From Candidatus Peregrinibacteria bacterium (GTDB lineage Bacteria; Patescibacteriota; Gracilibacteria; UM-FILTER-43-11), in assembly GCA_016932505.1 (NCBI GenBank), contig JAFGCT010000037.1, forward strand, positions 1-37,713: a stretch of DNA of 37,713 nt, read 5' to 3'. Below the pieces are notes generated by a model. It did no database searches and was not told where the DNA came from. It saw only the letters and a program-made list of their open reading frames with translations. Within the stretch, counting starts at the first letter, position 1, and each line of letters begins with the position of its first letter. A program made the translations under genes and the position numbers. Of the stretch, positions 30,148-37,713 are shown in pieces.

Positions 30148-30426
30148 TTATGCAGCAACAACATTAACAATTCTATCCTTAAAAACTCTTCCATCAAATT
30201 TTGTTCGCTTTTTCTCGGTAAATTTAATAACTCCGCTCTTAAGAGCAAATAGTGTAAAGTCTCTTCCAACTCCAACATTTTCCCCAGCGTGAAACTTATT
30301 ACCTTTCTGTTTGATGATAATTCCTCCCGCATTTACTACTTGACCTCCAAATAGTTTAACACCTAAGCGCTTTGCATTGGAATCTCTACCGTTTTTTGTA
30401 GAACCACCAGCTTTTTTATGACTCAT
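30148..30426 (-). CDS. rpmA: 50S ribosomal protein L27
   Basis: A 92-residue L27, whose N-terminal tail reaches the peptidyl-transferase centre. The protein begins directly [20 protein letters not shown], so there is no cleaved N-terminal extension as in Firmicutes. [20 protein letters not shown] and [13 protein letters not shown] are family signatures. The usual neighbour rplU (L21) is not adjacent: upstream is the FN3-protein gene, 66 bases away on the same strand. No Shine-Dalgarno (AAGATTATG). Confidence 0.98.
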   Translation of the reverse strand: MSHKKAGGSTKNGRDSNAKRLGVKLFGGQVVNAGGIIIKQKGNKFHAGENVGVGRDFTLFALKSGVIKFTEKKRTKFDGRVFKDRIVNVVAA

Positions 30427-30492
30427 AATCTTGAAAGTTACGTTGCTGGAGGATTTTATATGAATTAGAGATTTTTGGCAAGGAGATTTTTT

Positions 30493-31638
30493 CTATTTCC
30501 AATAAATCCCATCACTATATCTTGCTCCATATGGACTTGTTGCAATAGATCTTACGGTAAATCTGTAACCTACACCCTCATTTTCAGGCAATTTTTCTAT
30601 TTTATAAGTGTGCTGATCTCCTGGAATTATTTTCATAAATTTCCTTTTTCCGTTTATATAGAAATTAATCATGTACCTTTTAGAATTCTCGCTCTTATCT
30701 GGCCATGAAAGCAGATAATAATCATCAGTTTCCTCAGCTATTTCGACTTCGAATTCTTCAGATTCAATATTGTTTTCTAATACATTACGTGTAAGGATGG
30801 GGGTTACTTCAACTTCCTGCCAAGGTGCGATATTACCCAGATGATCCCTTGCGGATAAATAGAAATAGTACTTTTGATTGTTAACAAGCCTTTTTGCGGT
30901 ATATGAGTTTTTTACGGCAAATCTAAGATTAGGCATTTGTCTATAATGATAATCGTCCGGATCTAACTTATATTTACTATAAGCTATTAGAAATATCCAT
31001 TTCTTATCGCTTGTATCCTCATCCCAGACAAAAAATGACTCGTTATTTTCGGCTTTAAACTGAAGATTTGTTATAGGTGAAGACTGTACACTTTCAGGCA
31101 CTTCCAACTCTTCAACAAATTCAGTGGAATTTAATTTACACTGACCTCGGTTTGATGGAAGGTATAGCGTTGCATTGTTTAAAGAGCCTTCCTTTGGGGT
31201 GTATATATATGCATTTTTTCCAACTACATTACGTAAGTCTTCACATCCGTCACCATAATCTATTTCATATATTTTATTATTCCATTCCAGTTCTGCAATG
31301 TGTTCTTTAATAAGCGGATTCGTATTTCTGGTTCGGCTATATATTTTTACTGTATCGGAATATGGCCCCCAATTGTAAACATCGCATATTTCGTTATAGG
31401 CTATTTTAAGTTGAGTCAACTCATCATTTTTCCAAATAAGGTTAATAGGCCATTCGGTACTCATAGAATTACAAACTCTGTTGTGCTGAATCAACAAACG
31501 TTCTCCAGAATTTTGTTCAATTATTAAATCATTAGAGCTTTTATCGAATTTAATCACTCTGACTTTCTGCATGCTATCTGCATAAACTGGGGCAAAAAGA
31601 AGTAATGAAATTATTAGTGTTAGTATTGTTTTTTTCAT
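30493..31638 (-). CDS. Secreted fibronectin type III protein, paralogue of 1531-2703
   Basis: A 381-residue exported protein with a signal peptide of about 20 residues (MKKTILTLIISLLLFAPVYA). Two related N-terminal modules share the Cys positions of the paralogue (NRVC/NEIC and DGCEDL/NRGQCKL). An FN3 domain follows (about 190-285: SPITNLQFKAENNESFFVW to KYYFYLSARDHLGNIAPW), and then a last FN3-like segment of about 90 residues (ending YRFTVRSIATSPYGARYSDG). Sequence identity with the first copy is modest but architecture is co-linear throughout. Function unknown; it precedes rpmA on the same strand. Confidence 0.85.
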   Translation of the reverse strand: MKKTILTLIISLLLFAPVYADSMQKVRVIKFDKSSNDLIIEQNSGERLLIQHNRVCNSMSTEWPINLIWKNDELTQLKIAYNEICDVYNWGPYSDTVKIYSRTRNTNPLIKEHIAELEWNNKIYEIDYGDGCEDLRNVVGKNAYIYTPKEGSLNNATLYLPSNRGQCKLNSTEFVEELEVPESVQSSPITNLQFKAENNESFFVWDEDTSDKKWIFLIAYSKYKLDPDDYHYRQMPNLRFAVKNSYTAKRLVNNQKYYFYLSARDHLGNIAPWQEVEVTPILTRNVLENNIESEEFEVEIAEETDDYYLLSWPDKSENSKRYMINFYINGKRKFMKIIPGDQHTYKIEKLPENEGVGYRFTVRSIATSPYGARYSDGIYWK

Positions 31639-31644
31639 AATTAA

Positions 31645-31673
31645 TTGCTTTAATGTATTGTAATATTTATATC
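31645..31673 (+). promoter_or_regulatory. Probable promoter of the EEP-family gene
   Basis: TTGCTT (31645-31650), a 17-base spacer, TATATC (31668-31673). Initiation near 31680 would leave only the CTG at 31703 or TTG at 31742 as possible starts for the gene below. Confidence 0.45.
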
Positions 31674-31702
31674 AGATACTTAGAAAATAATCAAAAAACA
31701 CT

Positions 31703-32434
31703 CTGAGAATCTTATTTTACAACATAGGCTATGGCACAGGATTGAATGGTTCATGGAGGCATTATTTAACAAAACAATGGAGGTATTTATGGGCACCAAT
31801 TTTTAATGCCGGTAAAATTGCAAAGTCGCTTATTAAGGAAGAAATTGATGTTCTTTGTCTTGCGGAAGTCGACACCGGATCAATTAGAAATCGATTTTTC
31901 TCTCAGGTAAAAAAAATATCTTTTCTTCTTAACATGCCTTACTTCACAAGCGCACCCAAATATCATCCAAAATCATTTTTCAAGTTTATTCCATTGTTAC
32001 GAAAACATCATGATGCGATTGTATCCAGACTAGACGGAAAAAATGTGAAACATTATCTGAGTTTCGGTACAAAAAAACTAATGCAGGAATTTATAGTAAA
32101 TAATATCAGTATTTTTACTGTTCACTTGAGCCTTCTTAGCAAAAACATACGTAAAAAACAGCTTAAGGAAATTGGAGAAATTATGAATAAATGCCCTCGT
32201 TCTCATATTCTTTGTGGTGATTTTAATATTTTTTATGGTTTAGATGAAGTTAAATCATTTATTAAAGAAACAGGAATGCAACTTGTTGATTTACCTGCCT
32301 CATTCCCAAGCTATAAACCGAATAGACATTTGGATTTATTTTTTGTCAGTCCTGATATAAATATTAAAAAATCCGGAGTAATAAGAACCGAATCTTCCGA
32401 CCATTTACCAGTGTGGATTGAGATAAAAGATTAA
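31703..32434 (+). CDS. Endonuclease/exonuclease/phosphatase family protein
   Basis: An EEP-fold hydrolase (DNase I/APE1/inositol-phosphatase superfamily). Read from CTG 31703 the protein begins (M)RILFYNIGYGTGLNGSW, the conserved first strand and Asn of the family. From TTG 31742 this strand would be lost. In between the frame has no ATG or GTG and is closed upstream by TAA 31688. Catalytic motifs: LAEVD (metal Glu), CGDFNIF (Asp and Asn) and SSDHLPVW (Asp-His). About 243 residues, typical length. Substrate is not predictable from sequence. It diverges from the FN3-protein gene. Confidence 0.8.
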   Translation: MRILFYNIGYGTGLNGSWRHYLTKQWRYLWAPIFNAGKIAKSLIKEEIDVLCLAEVDTGSIRNRFFSQVKKISFLLNMPYFTSAPKYHPKSFFKFIPLLRKHHDAIVSRLDGKNVKHYLSFGTKKLMQEFIVNNISIFTVHLSLLSKNIRKKQLKEIGEIMNKCPRSHILCGDFNIFYGLDEVKSFIKETGMQLVDLPASFPSYKPNRHLDLFFVSPDINIKKSGVIRTESSDHLPVWIEIKD

Positions 32435-32455
32435 ATTAATCTTTAATAGAAATTC

Positions 32456-34444
32456 TTAGGCTGATTTTCTCTCCCCCATTTCTTGTTCTAACGCCTTTTC
32501 CATTGCTCTGACTTTTGTCATATCAAGTTCTATTGAACTACCGCTATCGCTTTTTACAGCAAAGGTTATATTGTCCTTTCCTCCATCCTTCTCGCTTTTA
32601 TATTGTCTTTTTTGGTTTTCAAAAAGAAGTCTATTTCTTGCTTCGGATCTATTAATTTGGACAATAGTACTACGCTCCTCTTGCATTTGTACTTCTAAGA
32701 ATCCTCTGTCATCTACCATTTTTGCCTTTCCTTCTTCTTGTAATACTTTCACCTCTTCTTTTATTTCAGTTTTACTTACTGGCTGTGAACTTTTTCGGCT
32801 TTCGGCCTTAAGAGGCTGATTAACCTCTTCTATTTCCTCATTAATCTGAGATGCATTAAGACCAACTTGTTCGTTGGGTTGCTTTTTTGCAAATGGATTC
32901 CATCTTCTTTTTACTGAAGATTCTTTTCTTTTCTCACTTAAATCAATTACATTTCCTGCCCCCTCTTCTTGTCTCACTAACTCTGACTTTTCATCCTCTA
33001 AACGTTCTTCGCGTTTTTGTCGGAGGGATGATTGGAATCCGGAAGCATCGTAATTATCGGACTGCTGTCCACCTCGGGTTACACTTTTTACTATTCTTAA
33101 AAAACCACTCATCTGCTCACTACTACCATTCTTTAATTCATCAATGGTATGCTGTATTGCTCTTTTTGCAGTAAGGTCAGTTACAGCACTTAGGGGGTCG
33201 CTCATATTTAATTTAGACTTTGAATCTTTCTCTGAAGTTTTATCATCTGCTTCTTCCTTATGAGTTTTTAAATATTTATCAATTTCATTTGGAAGCTCAT
33301 TGATATAACGATATTTAGTTTTAATATCTTGAACATTTTTCATCCCATCAGGGTCTTCCATAAATTTTCTCTTTATTTCTCCTGTTATTTTCCCATTTTG
33401 GACATATTTATTTAACTCTTCTTCATATTTAATATTTAGTCTGTTGCCAATTTTTCCGTATTCAGTAAAAAGCTCAGTGAAACCTACCTCCTTTTTGTCT
33501 CGCATTTTATCCATCATAGCAAGTTCATCGCCCTGAAGATTTTCACGAATCTGCTTCCATAGTTTCGCATTTTTTTCGAATTGTCCACCTTCGCCGGCAT
33601 GCATACCTTTAAGCGCTTCTCTTTTTGCATCAACGCCTTTTACTCCTTCAATCCACTTATTCCATTCTAGAACAGTACGACCACCAATTATTGGCTTCTC
33701 ACCAGTTTGGAATTTTTTTACTATGCCTTTAAATTCTTTATCAATCGCATCTGATTCTTTCTTTTCCGCTTCCTTAGAATAGGATTCCGCTTTTTTTAAA
33801 TCCTCCTCACATTTTTTAATATATTCCGCCTTTTCTTTTCGTTTTAATGAAAGAAACTTTTTTTCATCAATTATTTTTACAGAAGAATGCTCTGAAACCT
33901 GTAATTCATTCCCATTTTTTATAAGCTTATTATCGAGAAGGTCACTATGCTTTTCTTTAAGCTCCTTCTGCTCTTCCATTTTGTCCCTAATAATTTTTTC
34001 CGCTTCAGAAAAATGACTGACGAATTTTGGGTCTTGGATAATTCTTTCGATGTAAAATTCTTTGTCATCTTCTGTTATATATCCGCTTCTTACCGCTTCT
34101 TCCAGACGACTAAGTGCAGTGCTTCCATTTTTATACTGATTTTCAGTGTGTTTTAATATTTCCTTAACCATTCCTAATTTACCGCCCGGAGGTGCATAGG
34201 GGTTAGCGCACATCTGTTCCAATGTTTTTTCAATGTCCGGATCGGATGTTAGCCCTTTTAAAAAATCGTATGACTGCGCCTGAATAATACCCTTACTTTT
34301 TCCGCTTTCTGCTATCTGACTAATTCTTTTTATATAATCCTGAATATTACTTGAATCATCTATATTACTATTCCCTAAATCAGAACCTTCCTGAGATTCA
34401 TCTTTAATACTTTCCTGTGTTTTTAAATCTTCAGGATTAGCCAT
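32456..34444 (-). CDS. Large charged coiled-coil protein
   Basis: A 662-residue hydrophilic protein with no signal peptide or membrane helix. It is rich in Lys, Glu, Gln and Asp. Coiled-coil-like stretches occur near 180-240 (RKEKAEYIKKCEEDLKKAES) and 470-500 (QKREERLEDEKSELVRQEEG). One compact segment near 280-340 (GGQFEKNAKLWKQIRENLQG) may fold separately. I recognise no domain. It is the last of a likely operon on the minus strand: two PH-domain membrane proteins precede it by 32 and 49 bases. It may be a cytoplasmic partner of those proteins; this is inference from gene order. Confidence 0.75.
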   Translation of the reverse strand: MANPEDLKTQESIKDESQEGSDLGNSNIDDSSNIQDYIKRISQIAESGKSKGIIQAQSYDFLKGLTSDPDIEKTLEQMCANPYAPPGGKLGMVKEILKHTENQYKNGSTALSRLEEAVRSGYITEDDKEFYIERIIQDPKFVSHFSEAEKIIRDKMEEQKELKEKHSDLLDNKLIKNGNELQVSEHSSVKIIDEKKFLSLKRKEKAEYIKKCEEDLKKAESYSKEAEKKESDAIDKEFKGIVKKFQTGEKPIIGGRTVLEWNKWIEGVKGVDAKREALKGMHAGEGGQFEKNAKLWKQIRENLQGDELAMMDKMRDKKEVGFTELFTEYGKIGNRLNIKYEEELNKYVQNGKITGEIKRKFMEDPDGMKNVQDIKTKYRYINELPNEIDKYLKTHKEEADDKTSEKDSKSKLNMSDPLSAVTDLTAKRAIQHTIDELKNGSSEQMSGFLRIVKSVTRGGQQSDNYDASGFQSSLRQKREERLEDEKSELVRQEEGAGNVIDLSEKRKESSVKRRWNPFAKKQPNEQVGLNASQINEEIEEVNQPLKAESRKSSQPVSKTEIKEEVKVLQEEGKAKMVDDRGFLEVQMQEERSTIVQINRSEARNRLLFENQKRQYKSEKDGGKDNITFAVKSDSGSSIELDMTKVRAMEKALEQEMGERKSA

Positions 34445-34493
34445 AACAAAAAAATAACAAGGACGTGCATTATAGCATTTAAATATTTAAATG

Positions 34494-35048
34494 CTAAGCA
34501 TTAGATACATTGGATATATTATCAGCTTCTCCGCGACTTTCTCGGGCATAGTTCAGAATTTTTCTGGCAATAAAGGCTGGGTCAGGAACCCGATCAATTT
34601 CAAATTTGGATGCATCTCCTGCTGCTGTCTGAACTTCAATGTTTCCATAATTCAAAAGAGTTGCTAGCACCCCATCAACATTGCTCGTTGTATCCTGAAT
34701 TTGCTTAAGGGGGGTAGAGGCTACAGTTCTTTTTAAAAAAGAAACCTGTGTAATATCAATTAACCTTTCATCTGTAAGAATAAACAAATCAAATTCTTCA
34801 TTCAGCCAAGCAATAGCAGTAATTAGTAAGCCAATTAAAAGAAAGGCACATGCCATTAGACTAATTGATATGCTCACAGTTAAATGACCAGAAAATGAAT
34901 AATATCTGAACCATAGAATCAAAAAAATCATTAGAGGGATTACAGCGGTAACAATAAACGCCATTACTATTCTAATGTATACAATTGGGTGCTTGCGAAT
35001 TACCATAAGCACTTTTTCATCCGGTCTTTGTCCTGGAAAAGTGAACAT
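34494..35048 (-). CDS. PH-domain membrane protein (bPH2 type) 2
   Basis: A 184-residue protein with two N-terminal helices (about 25-48 and 58-82) followed by a bacterial PH-like domain (bPH2, YdbS/YdbT type). It shows the typical EFDLFILTDERLIDITQVSF, TPLKQIQDTTSNVDG and YGNIEVQTA strands. The domain in this family is membrane-proximal and cytoplasmic; ligand and role are unknown. It follows the paralogue at 35081-35704 by 32 bases and shares its layout, so the pair arose by duplication. No Shine-Dalgarno. Confidence 0.85.
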   Translation of the reverse strand: MFTFPGQRPDEKVLMVIRKHPIVYIRIVMAFIVTAVIPLMIFLILWFRYYSFSGHLTVSISISLMACAFLLIGLLITAIAWLNEEFDLFILTDERLIDITQVSFLKRTVASTPLKQIQDTTSNVDGVLATLLNYGNIEVQTAAGDASKFEIDRVPDPAFIARKILNYARESRGEADNISNVSNA

Positions 35049-35080
35049 AAATTATTTAGTGTATTTTTCAAGTATGAATT

Positions 35081-35704
35081 TTACAGAGGAGGATTAAGAT
35101 TGTAAATATCCTGTAAGTATTCGGATTGTTTTGGTGTTGGATATTTATCCGAATCAGTTTTTTTCTTTTCTTGTCTTTGTATTATATGCTCACGTTTAAC
35201 CCTATTCGCCCATTCAAGATAGTAATGAGGATCCGGAACATAACTAGTAACCACTGGTGGCGCGGAAGTTGAAAGTGTAATTACCAACTTCCCATATTTC
35301 AGATAATTTTGAAGTATTCCGTGTGATTCAACAGCAATATCCTGAATCTTTGTAAGATCAATGGCATCAGAATTATTTTTTAAAAACAGTGTCTTTCTAA
35401 TAATTAATATTCTGCAATCAGTCAGAATAACTAAATCAAAGTAGTAATTGATGATTTGAAGAAAAAACGTATTTACAAAAACAATACTGACAATCATTGT
35501 GAAAAATACATAAAACGTGCGTAAAAATACATAATCCACCATGTATACTAATTGCCCTAAAACGAATAGAATCACTATAATCATCAAGCCAACCGGAACA
35601 GTAAAAAATATTGGCTGCAAAAACCTCATCCAATGTCTTCGAAAGAAAAATTGGAAGTTTTCATATTTGAGCTGGCCTTTGAAGTCATGCTCCGTTGTCG
35701 CCAT
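35081..35704 (-). CDS. PH-domain membrane protein (bPH2 type) 1
   Basis: A 207-residue protein: a short N-terminal segment, two membrane helices (about 28-55 and 62-85), then the PH-like domain with YFDLVILTDCRILIIRKTLF, TKIQDIAVESHG and YGKLVITLS, matching its neighbour strand for strand. A basic C-terminal tail of about 40 residues (IIQRQEKKKTDSDKYPTPKQ) is not found in the second copy. First gene of the three-gene minus-strand set ending in the coiled-coil protein. Confidence 0.85.
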   Translation of the reverse strand: MATTEHDFKGQLKYENFQFFFRRHWMRFLQPIFFTVPVGLMIIVILFVLGQLVYMVDYVFLRTFYVFFTMIVSIVFVNTFFLQIINYYFDLVILTDCRILIIRKTLFLKNNSDAIDLTKIQDIAVESHGILQNYLKYGKLVITLSTSAPPVVTSYVPDPHYYLEWANRVKREHIIQRQEKKKTDSDKYPTPKQSEYLQDIYNLNPPL

Positions 35705-35844
35705 ATTATTAAGGAAATTTAGCGCCTTAAGGGCGTTCTAGTGGTTAGTAATATAACATTTTACTAAAAATTAGTAAAGTTATTTGAAAAACTAAAAATG
35801 ATAATTACTTTTGTGAAGTTATAGTTAACCTTGAAAATGTGAAA

Positions 35845-35889
35845 ACTTGAAAATGATATACTCATTGCTCCATTTTTACATTTTCAAGT
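35845..35889 (-). terminator. A/T-rich hairpin at the wecG 3' end
   Basis: ACTTGAAAATG (35845-35855) pairs perfectly with CATTTTCAAGT (35879-35889), overlapping the wecG stop codon (35884-35886). Extra ACTTGAAAA-like copies lie alongside. No clear T-run follows, so its terminator role is uncertain. Confidence 0.45.
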
Positions 35890-36699
35890 TTTCAACTTAT
35901 AAATAAAACTAACAAAAACAAAGGTGGCATTCCAAATACGCTTGATTCTACTAGGCTGTAAAATAAGTCTCCAGAGCCACTCAAGTCCGATTTTTTGAAT
36001 TATTCTAGGAGCACGACGTATTTTTTTTGCCGCAAAATCAAAAGCTCCGCCAACACCAATGGCAACCTTTACTGTTTCCAGCTTGGGCAAATTTCTGCTT
36101 ATCCAAAGTTCTTGAGATGGACATCCATAAGCCACAAAAAGAATATCAGCTTTTGATCTGTTTATCTCATCACAAATTTCAGACTCATCATCCATTTTTG
36201 GAGTACCGGCATAGCATCCTGCGAATATTGCTTTGGGGTATTTTTGTAACAAATTATCAATAGCTATTTTTGCAATTCCAGGACCAGCTCCTAATAAAAA
36301 AATCTTCCAGTTATAATTTTGCGATTCTATTACTACTTTTTCAAATAAATCCGACCCAGTTACTCGTGCCGGCAAAATTGTTTTGATTTTTTTCTGAAAA
36401 AAAAGCGCGGTATATAATGAAATTAAAAGCTGAATAACCCCGCTGATTCCTCTTTTTTTAGGCAATGATAAATAATAAGATGCCCATAATATTCCTATTC
36501 CATCGGGAATTGATAAATTTGCATCATTCAATACTCTTTTAAACCTTTCATTTCTCTGTGCATCTAAAACCATTTCTGGATTTGGAGTCGTTATGTATGC
36601 CTGCTTTTCCTGAGAAATAAAATCGACAATTTCGTCAATTACCTGAGGATAGGTAACAGGATTAAATGGTACGCCTCCGATGTCGATTTGTTTTTTCAT
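35884..36699 (-). CDS. WecG/TagA/CpsF family glycosyltransferase
   Basis: A 271-residue GT26-family enzyme, which transfers N-acetylmannosamine or a related sugar onto an undecaprenyl-linked acceptor in cell-wall teichoic acid, enterobacterial common antigen or capsule synthesis. Family signatures: TPNPEMVLDAQRNERFK, SIPDGIGILWASYYL, RVTGSDLFE, FLLGAGPG, SKADILFVAYGCPSQELWI and GVGGAFDFAAKKIRRAPRII. The C-terminus RIWNATFVFVSFIYKLKT is hydrophobic and probably binds the membrane. Its ATG overlaps the stop of the upstream methyltransferase gene by one base (TAATG), so the two are translationally coupled. TGA stop. Confidence 0.93.
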   Translation of the reverse strand: MKKQIDIGGVPFNPVTYPQVIDEIVDFISQEKQAYITTPNPEMVLDAQRNERFKRVLNDANLSIPDGIGILWASYYLSLPKKRGISGVIQLLISLYTALFFQKKIKTILPARVTGSDLFEKVVIESQNYNWKIFLLGAGPGIAKIAIDNLLQKYPKAIFAGCYAGTPKMDDESEICDEINRSKADILFVAYGCPSQELWISRNLPKLETVKVAIGVGGAFDFAAKKIRRAPRIIQKIGLEWLWRLILQPSRIKRIWNATFVFVSFIYKLKT

Positions 36700-37409
36700 T
36701 ATTTTTTTCTAACTACTAGTACAAGATTATATGCTCTAAAAAATGATACCTTTTTTCCCTTTCTTGTGAAATAAAATTCTTCAATTTCCCAGCTATCAGT
36801 TGAAAATATTTTAATTAGTTCTTTTGGCAAAAAGGCGTGATAATAACGTTTAATTGGATAATTTCCCCATTTAATCCATAAATCATTCCATGCATTTTTA
36901 AATCCAAAATGAACAATAAAAGACAAAATAGATTTAAGAAGCGTATTTAGATACTTAAGCTGAAAAAGATTCCAGACAGTGAGTATTAATATACCGTCAG
37001 TTTTTAGTGATTTGCGAATTGATTCAGAGACTTCTTTTCTCATTTTTCTACCGGGAATATGGTGAAATGATGCAATACAGAAAATATTGTCGAATGCTTC
37101 TTCCGGCAGATTTAAATCCATCATATCAGCGAGTTGAAAACGACATTCAGGGTAATTTTCCTTAGCTTTATCTAGAAGATGTGAGTTATGGTCGACTCCG
37201 AGATAGTCAACTTCTTTTTGCTTAAGAAATTCATATAAGCGTCCGTTTCCGCAACCAAGGTCAAGCGATTTTCCGCCATGTTTTGTATAGGCAAGAAAAT
37301 GATTAAATTCCTGCCACGGAATTTTTCGTGTTTGGTCGAATTCATGCGCAATGGCGCTGTAAGATGAAATAACTTTTTCTTTGATTTGGTTAATTAATTT
37401 TTTTCGCAT
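36699..37409 (-). CDS. Trm9-like SAM-dependent methyltransferase
   Basis: A 236-residue class I methyltransferase. Motif I SLDLGCGNGRLYEFLKQ (about residues 47-63), motif II VDYLGVDHNSHLLDKAK, and motif IV FDNIFCIASFHHIPG are visible. The N-terminus (SYSAIAHEFDQTRKIPWQEF) is the hallmark of the Trm9/ALKBH8 family, which in eukaryotes makes the wobble mcm5U of tRNA. Whether the bacterial members methylate tRNA, and with what partner, is not known, and no Trm112-like gene is nearby. Coupled to wecG by a one-base overlap. No Shine-Dalgarno. Confidence 0.85.
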   Translation of the reverse strand: MRKKLINQIKEKVISSYSAIAHEFDQTRKIPWQEFNHFLAYTKHGGKSLDLGCGNGRLYEFLKQKEVDYLGVDHNSHLLDKAKENYPECRFQLADMMDLNLPEEAFDNIFCIASFHHIPGRKMRKEVSESIRKSLKTDGILILTVWNLFQLKYLNTLLKSILSFIVHFGFKNAWNDLWIKWGNYPIKRYYHAFLPKELIKIFSTDSWEIEEFYFTRKGKKVSFFRAYNLVLVVRKK

Positions 37410-37496
37410 ATTTTTACAGACATAAGAATACCATGATATAAGGGTTCTCCTGAATAGGAATTAATTGAATTTAAAGTATTTAAGTGAATAAGATTT

Positions 37497-37616
37497 ATGA
37501 TGAAAAAACATCAAGACAGCCAAAAACGTATATACCCCTTGGCTTCGCTCGGGACATGTTTTGAGGATGCGGTTTATTTTGTTACGTGTAAAACAGAGGG
37601 CGCCCAATCTCCCTAA
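37497..37616 (+). pseudogene. Truncated REP-associated (Y1) transposase start
   Basis: The frame encodes 39 residues: MMKKHQDSQKRIYPLASLG, then CFEDAVYFVTCKTEG. The latter resembles the N-terminal strand of REP-associated tyrosine transposases (YFVTCKTEG...), but the frame ends at a TAA (37614-37616) inside a palindrome. Downstream DNA reads in another frame as EIYRNKFDITDYQKQF, possibly later parts of the same protein, to the window edge. A similarly placed REP-like CTTGGCTTCGCTCGGGA lies within the fragment. A larger frame on the opposite strand (37461-37712) is a shadow. Confidence 0.55.
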
Positions 37617-37649
37617 AGCGCGGTGCCGGCACCGCGCTTTAGGGAGATT
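37606..37649. repeat. 44-base perfect palindrome
   Basis: A perfect palindrome: AATCTCCCTAAAGCGCGGTG and two more bases (37606-37627) are followed directly by their reverse complement (37628-37649). It has the form of a REP hairpin, next to a Y1-transposase-like fragment whose frame it interrupts. Confidence 0.95.
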
Positions 37650-37713
37650 TATCGAAATAAATTTGATATAACCGATTATCAAAAACAATTCCAAAAAAAC
37701 CACCCAACGCAAA

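Noticed and set aside
37461-37712. Minus-strand ORF of 83 codons
   Set aside because: Its middle is the reverse strand of the transposase-like fragment and the palindrome, so it is a shadow.

Overview
The window is a low-GC bacterial chromosome segment (roughly one third G+C by eye). Genes are dense and mostly single-copy housekeeping genes, mixed with surface proteins. UGA acts as a normal stop (the wecG and Kazal-domain genes end in TGA, and no long gene needs UGA as sense), so recoding lineages such as Gracilibacteria/Absconditabacteria are excluded. Most genes have A-rich, Shine-Dalgarno-less leaders and several look nearly leaderless. With the S23-type four-helix-bundle gene, paired PH-domain membrane proteins, a Trm9-like methyltransferase and very large pilin-like and adhesin-like proteins, the best guess is a Candidate Phyla Radiation (Patescibacteria) genome, perhaps near Peregrinibacteria. 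This is inference; no rRNA is present to test it.

Layout. 1-3.5 kb: tilS, then a secreted FN3-domain protein, and a convergent four-helix membrane protein. 3.5-9.0 kb: an accessory block of different character, with higher GC, consensus TTGACA-17-TATNNT promoters, long hairpin-rich leaders and real Shine-Dalgarno sites. It encodes a secreted protein behind a 15-residue leader peptide, a small membrane protein, and a 1012-residue EGF-repeat lipoprotein behind a ~530-nt structured leader with a perfect palindrome at its start point. 9.0-12.2 kb: a 1053-residue pseudopilin-FecR-Lcl (DUF1566-type) fusion. 12.2-15.7 kb: repeats, a gene bounded by long inverted repeats, an attC-like palindrome, an odd tRNA and a protein-free, hairpin-rich stretch with possible small RNAs. 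15.7-21.1 kb: a membrane-tethered Kazal domain, rsmE, a four-helix-bundle gene between repeats, ftsK and an AI-2E permease. 21.2-25.3 kb: a secreted propeller-like protein and a P-type cation ATPase. 25.4-30.4 kb: lepA, a ribE-STAS-ribH-STAS operon, a hypothetical gene and rpmA. 30.5-37.7 kb: a second FN3 protein paralogous to the one at 1.5 kb, an endonuclease/exonuclease/phosphatase protein, a coiled-coil protein with two PH-domain proteins, a WecG/TagA glycosyltransferase, the Trm9-like methyltransferase and a broken REP-associated transposase start beside a 44-nt perfect palindrome.

How it fits together. Housekeeping functions are tRNA modification (TilS, Trm9-like), the ribosome (RsmE, L27, EF4), chromosome segregation (FtsK) and the last two steps of riboflavin synthesis. 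The rest points outward: cysteine-rich adhesins, a giant minor pilin, a surface protease inhibitor, FN3 proteins and polysaccharide synthesis, as expected for a cell that attaches to others. The most unusual material is the regulatory RNA architecture at 3.8-4.0 kb and 5.3-5.9 kb, the pilin fusion, and the inverted-repeat cassette at 13.1-14.3 kb. No CRISPR array, defence system or intact transposase was found.
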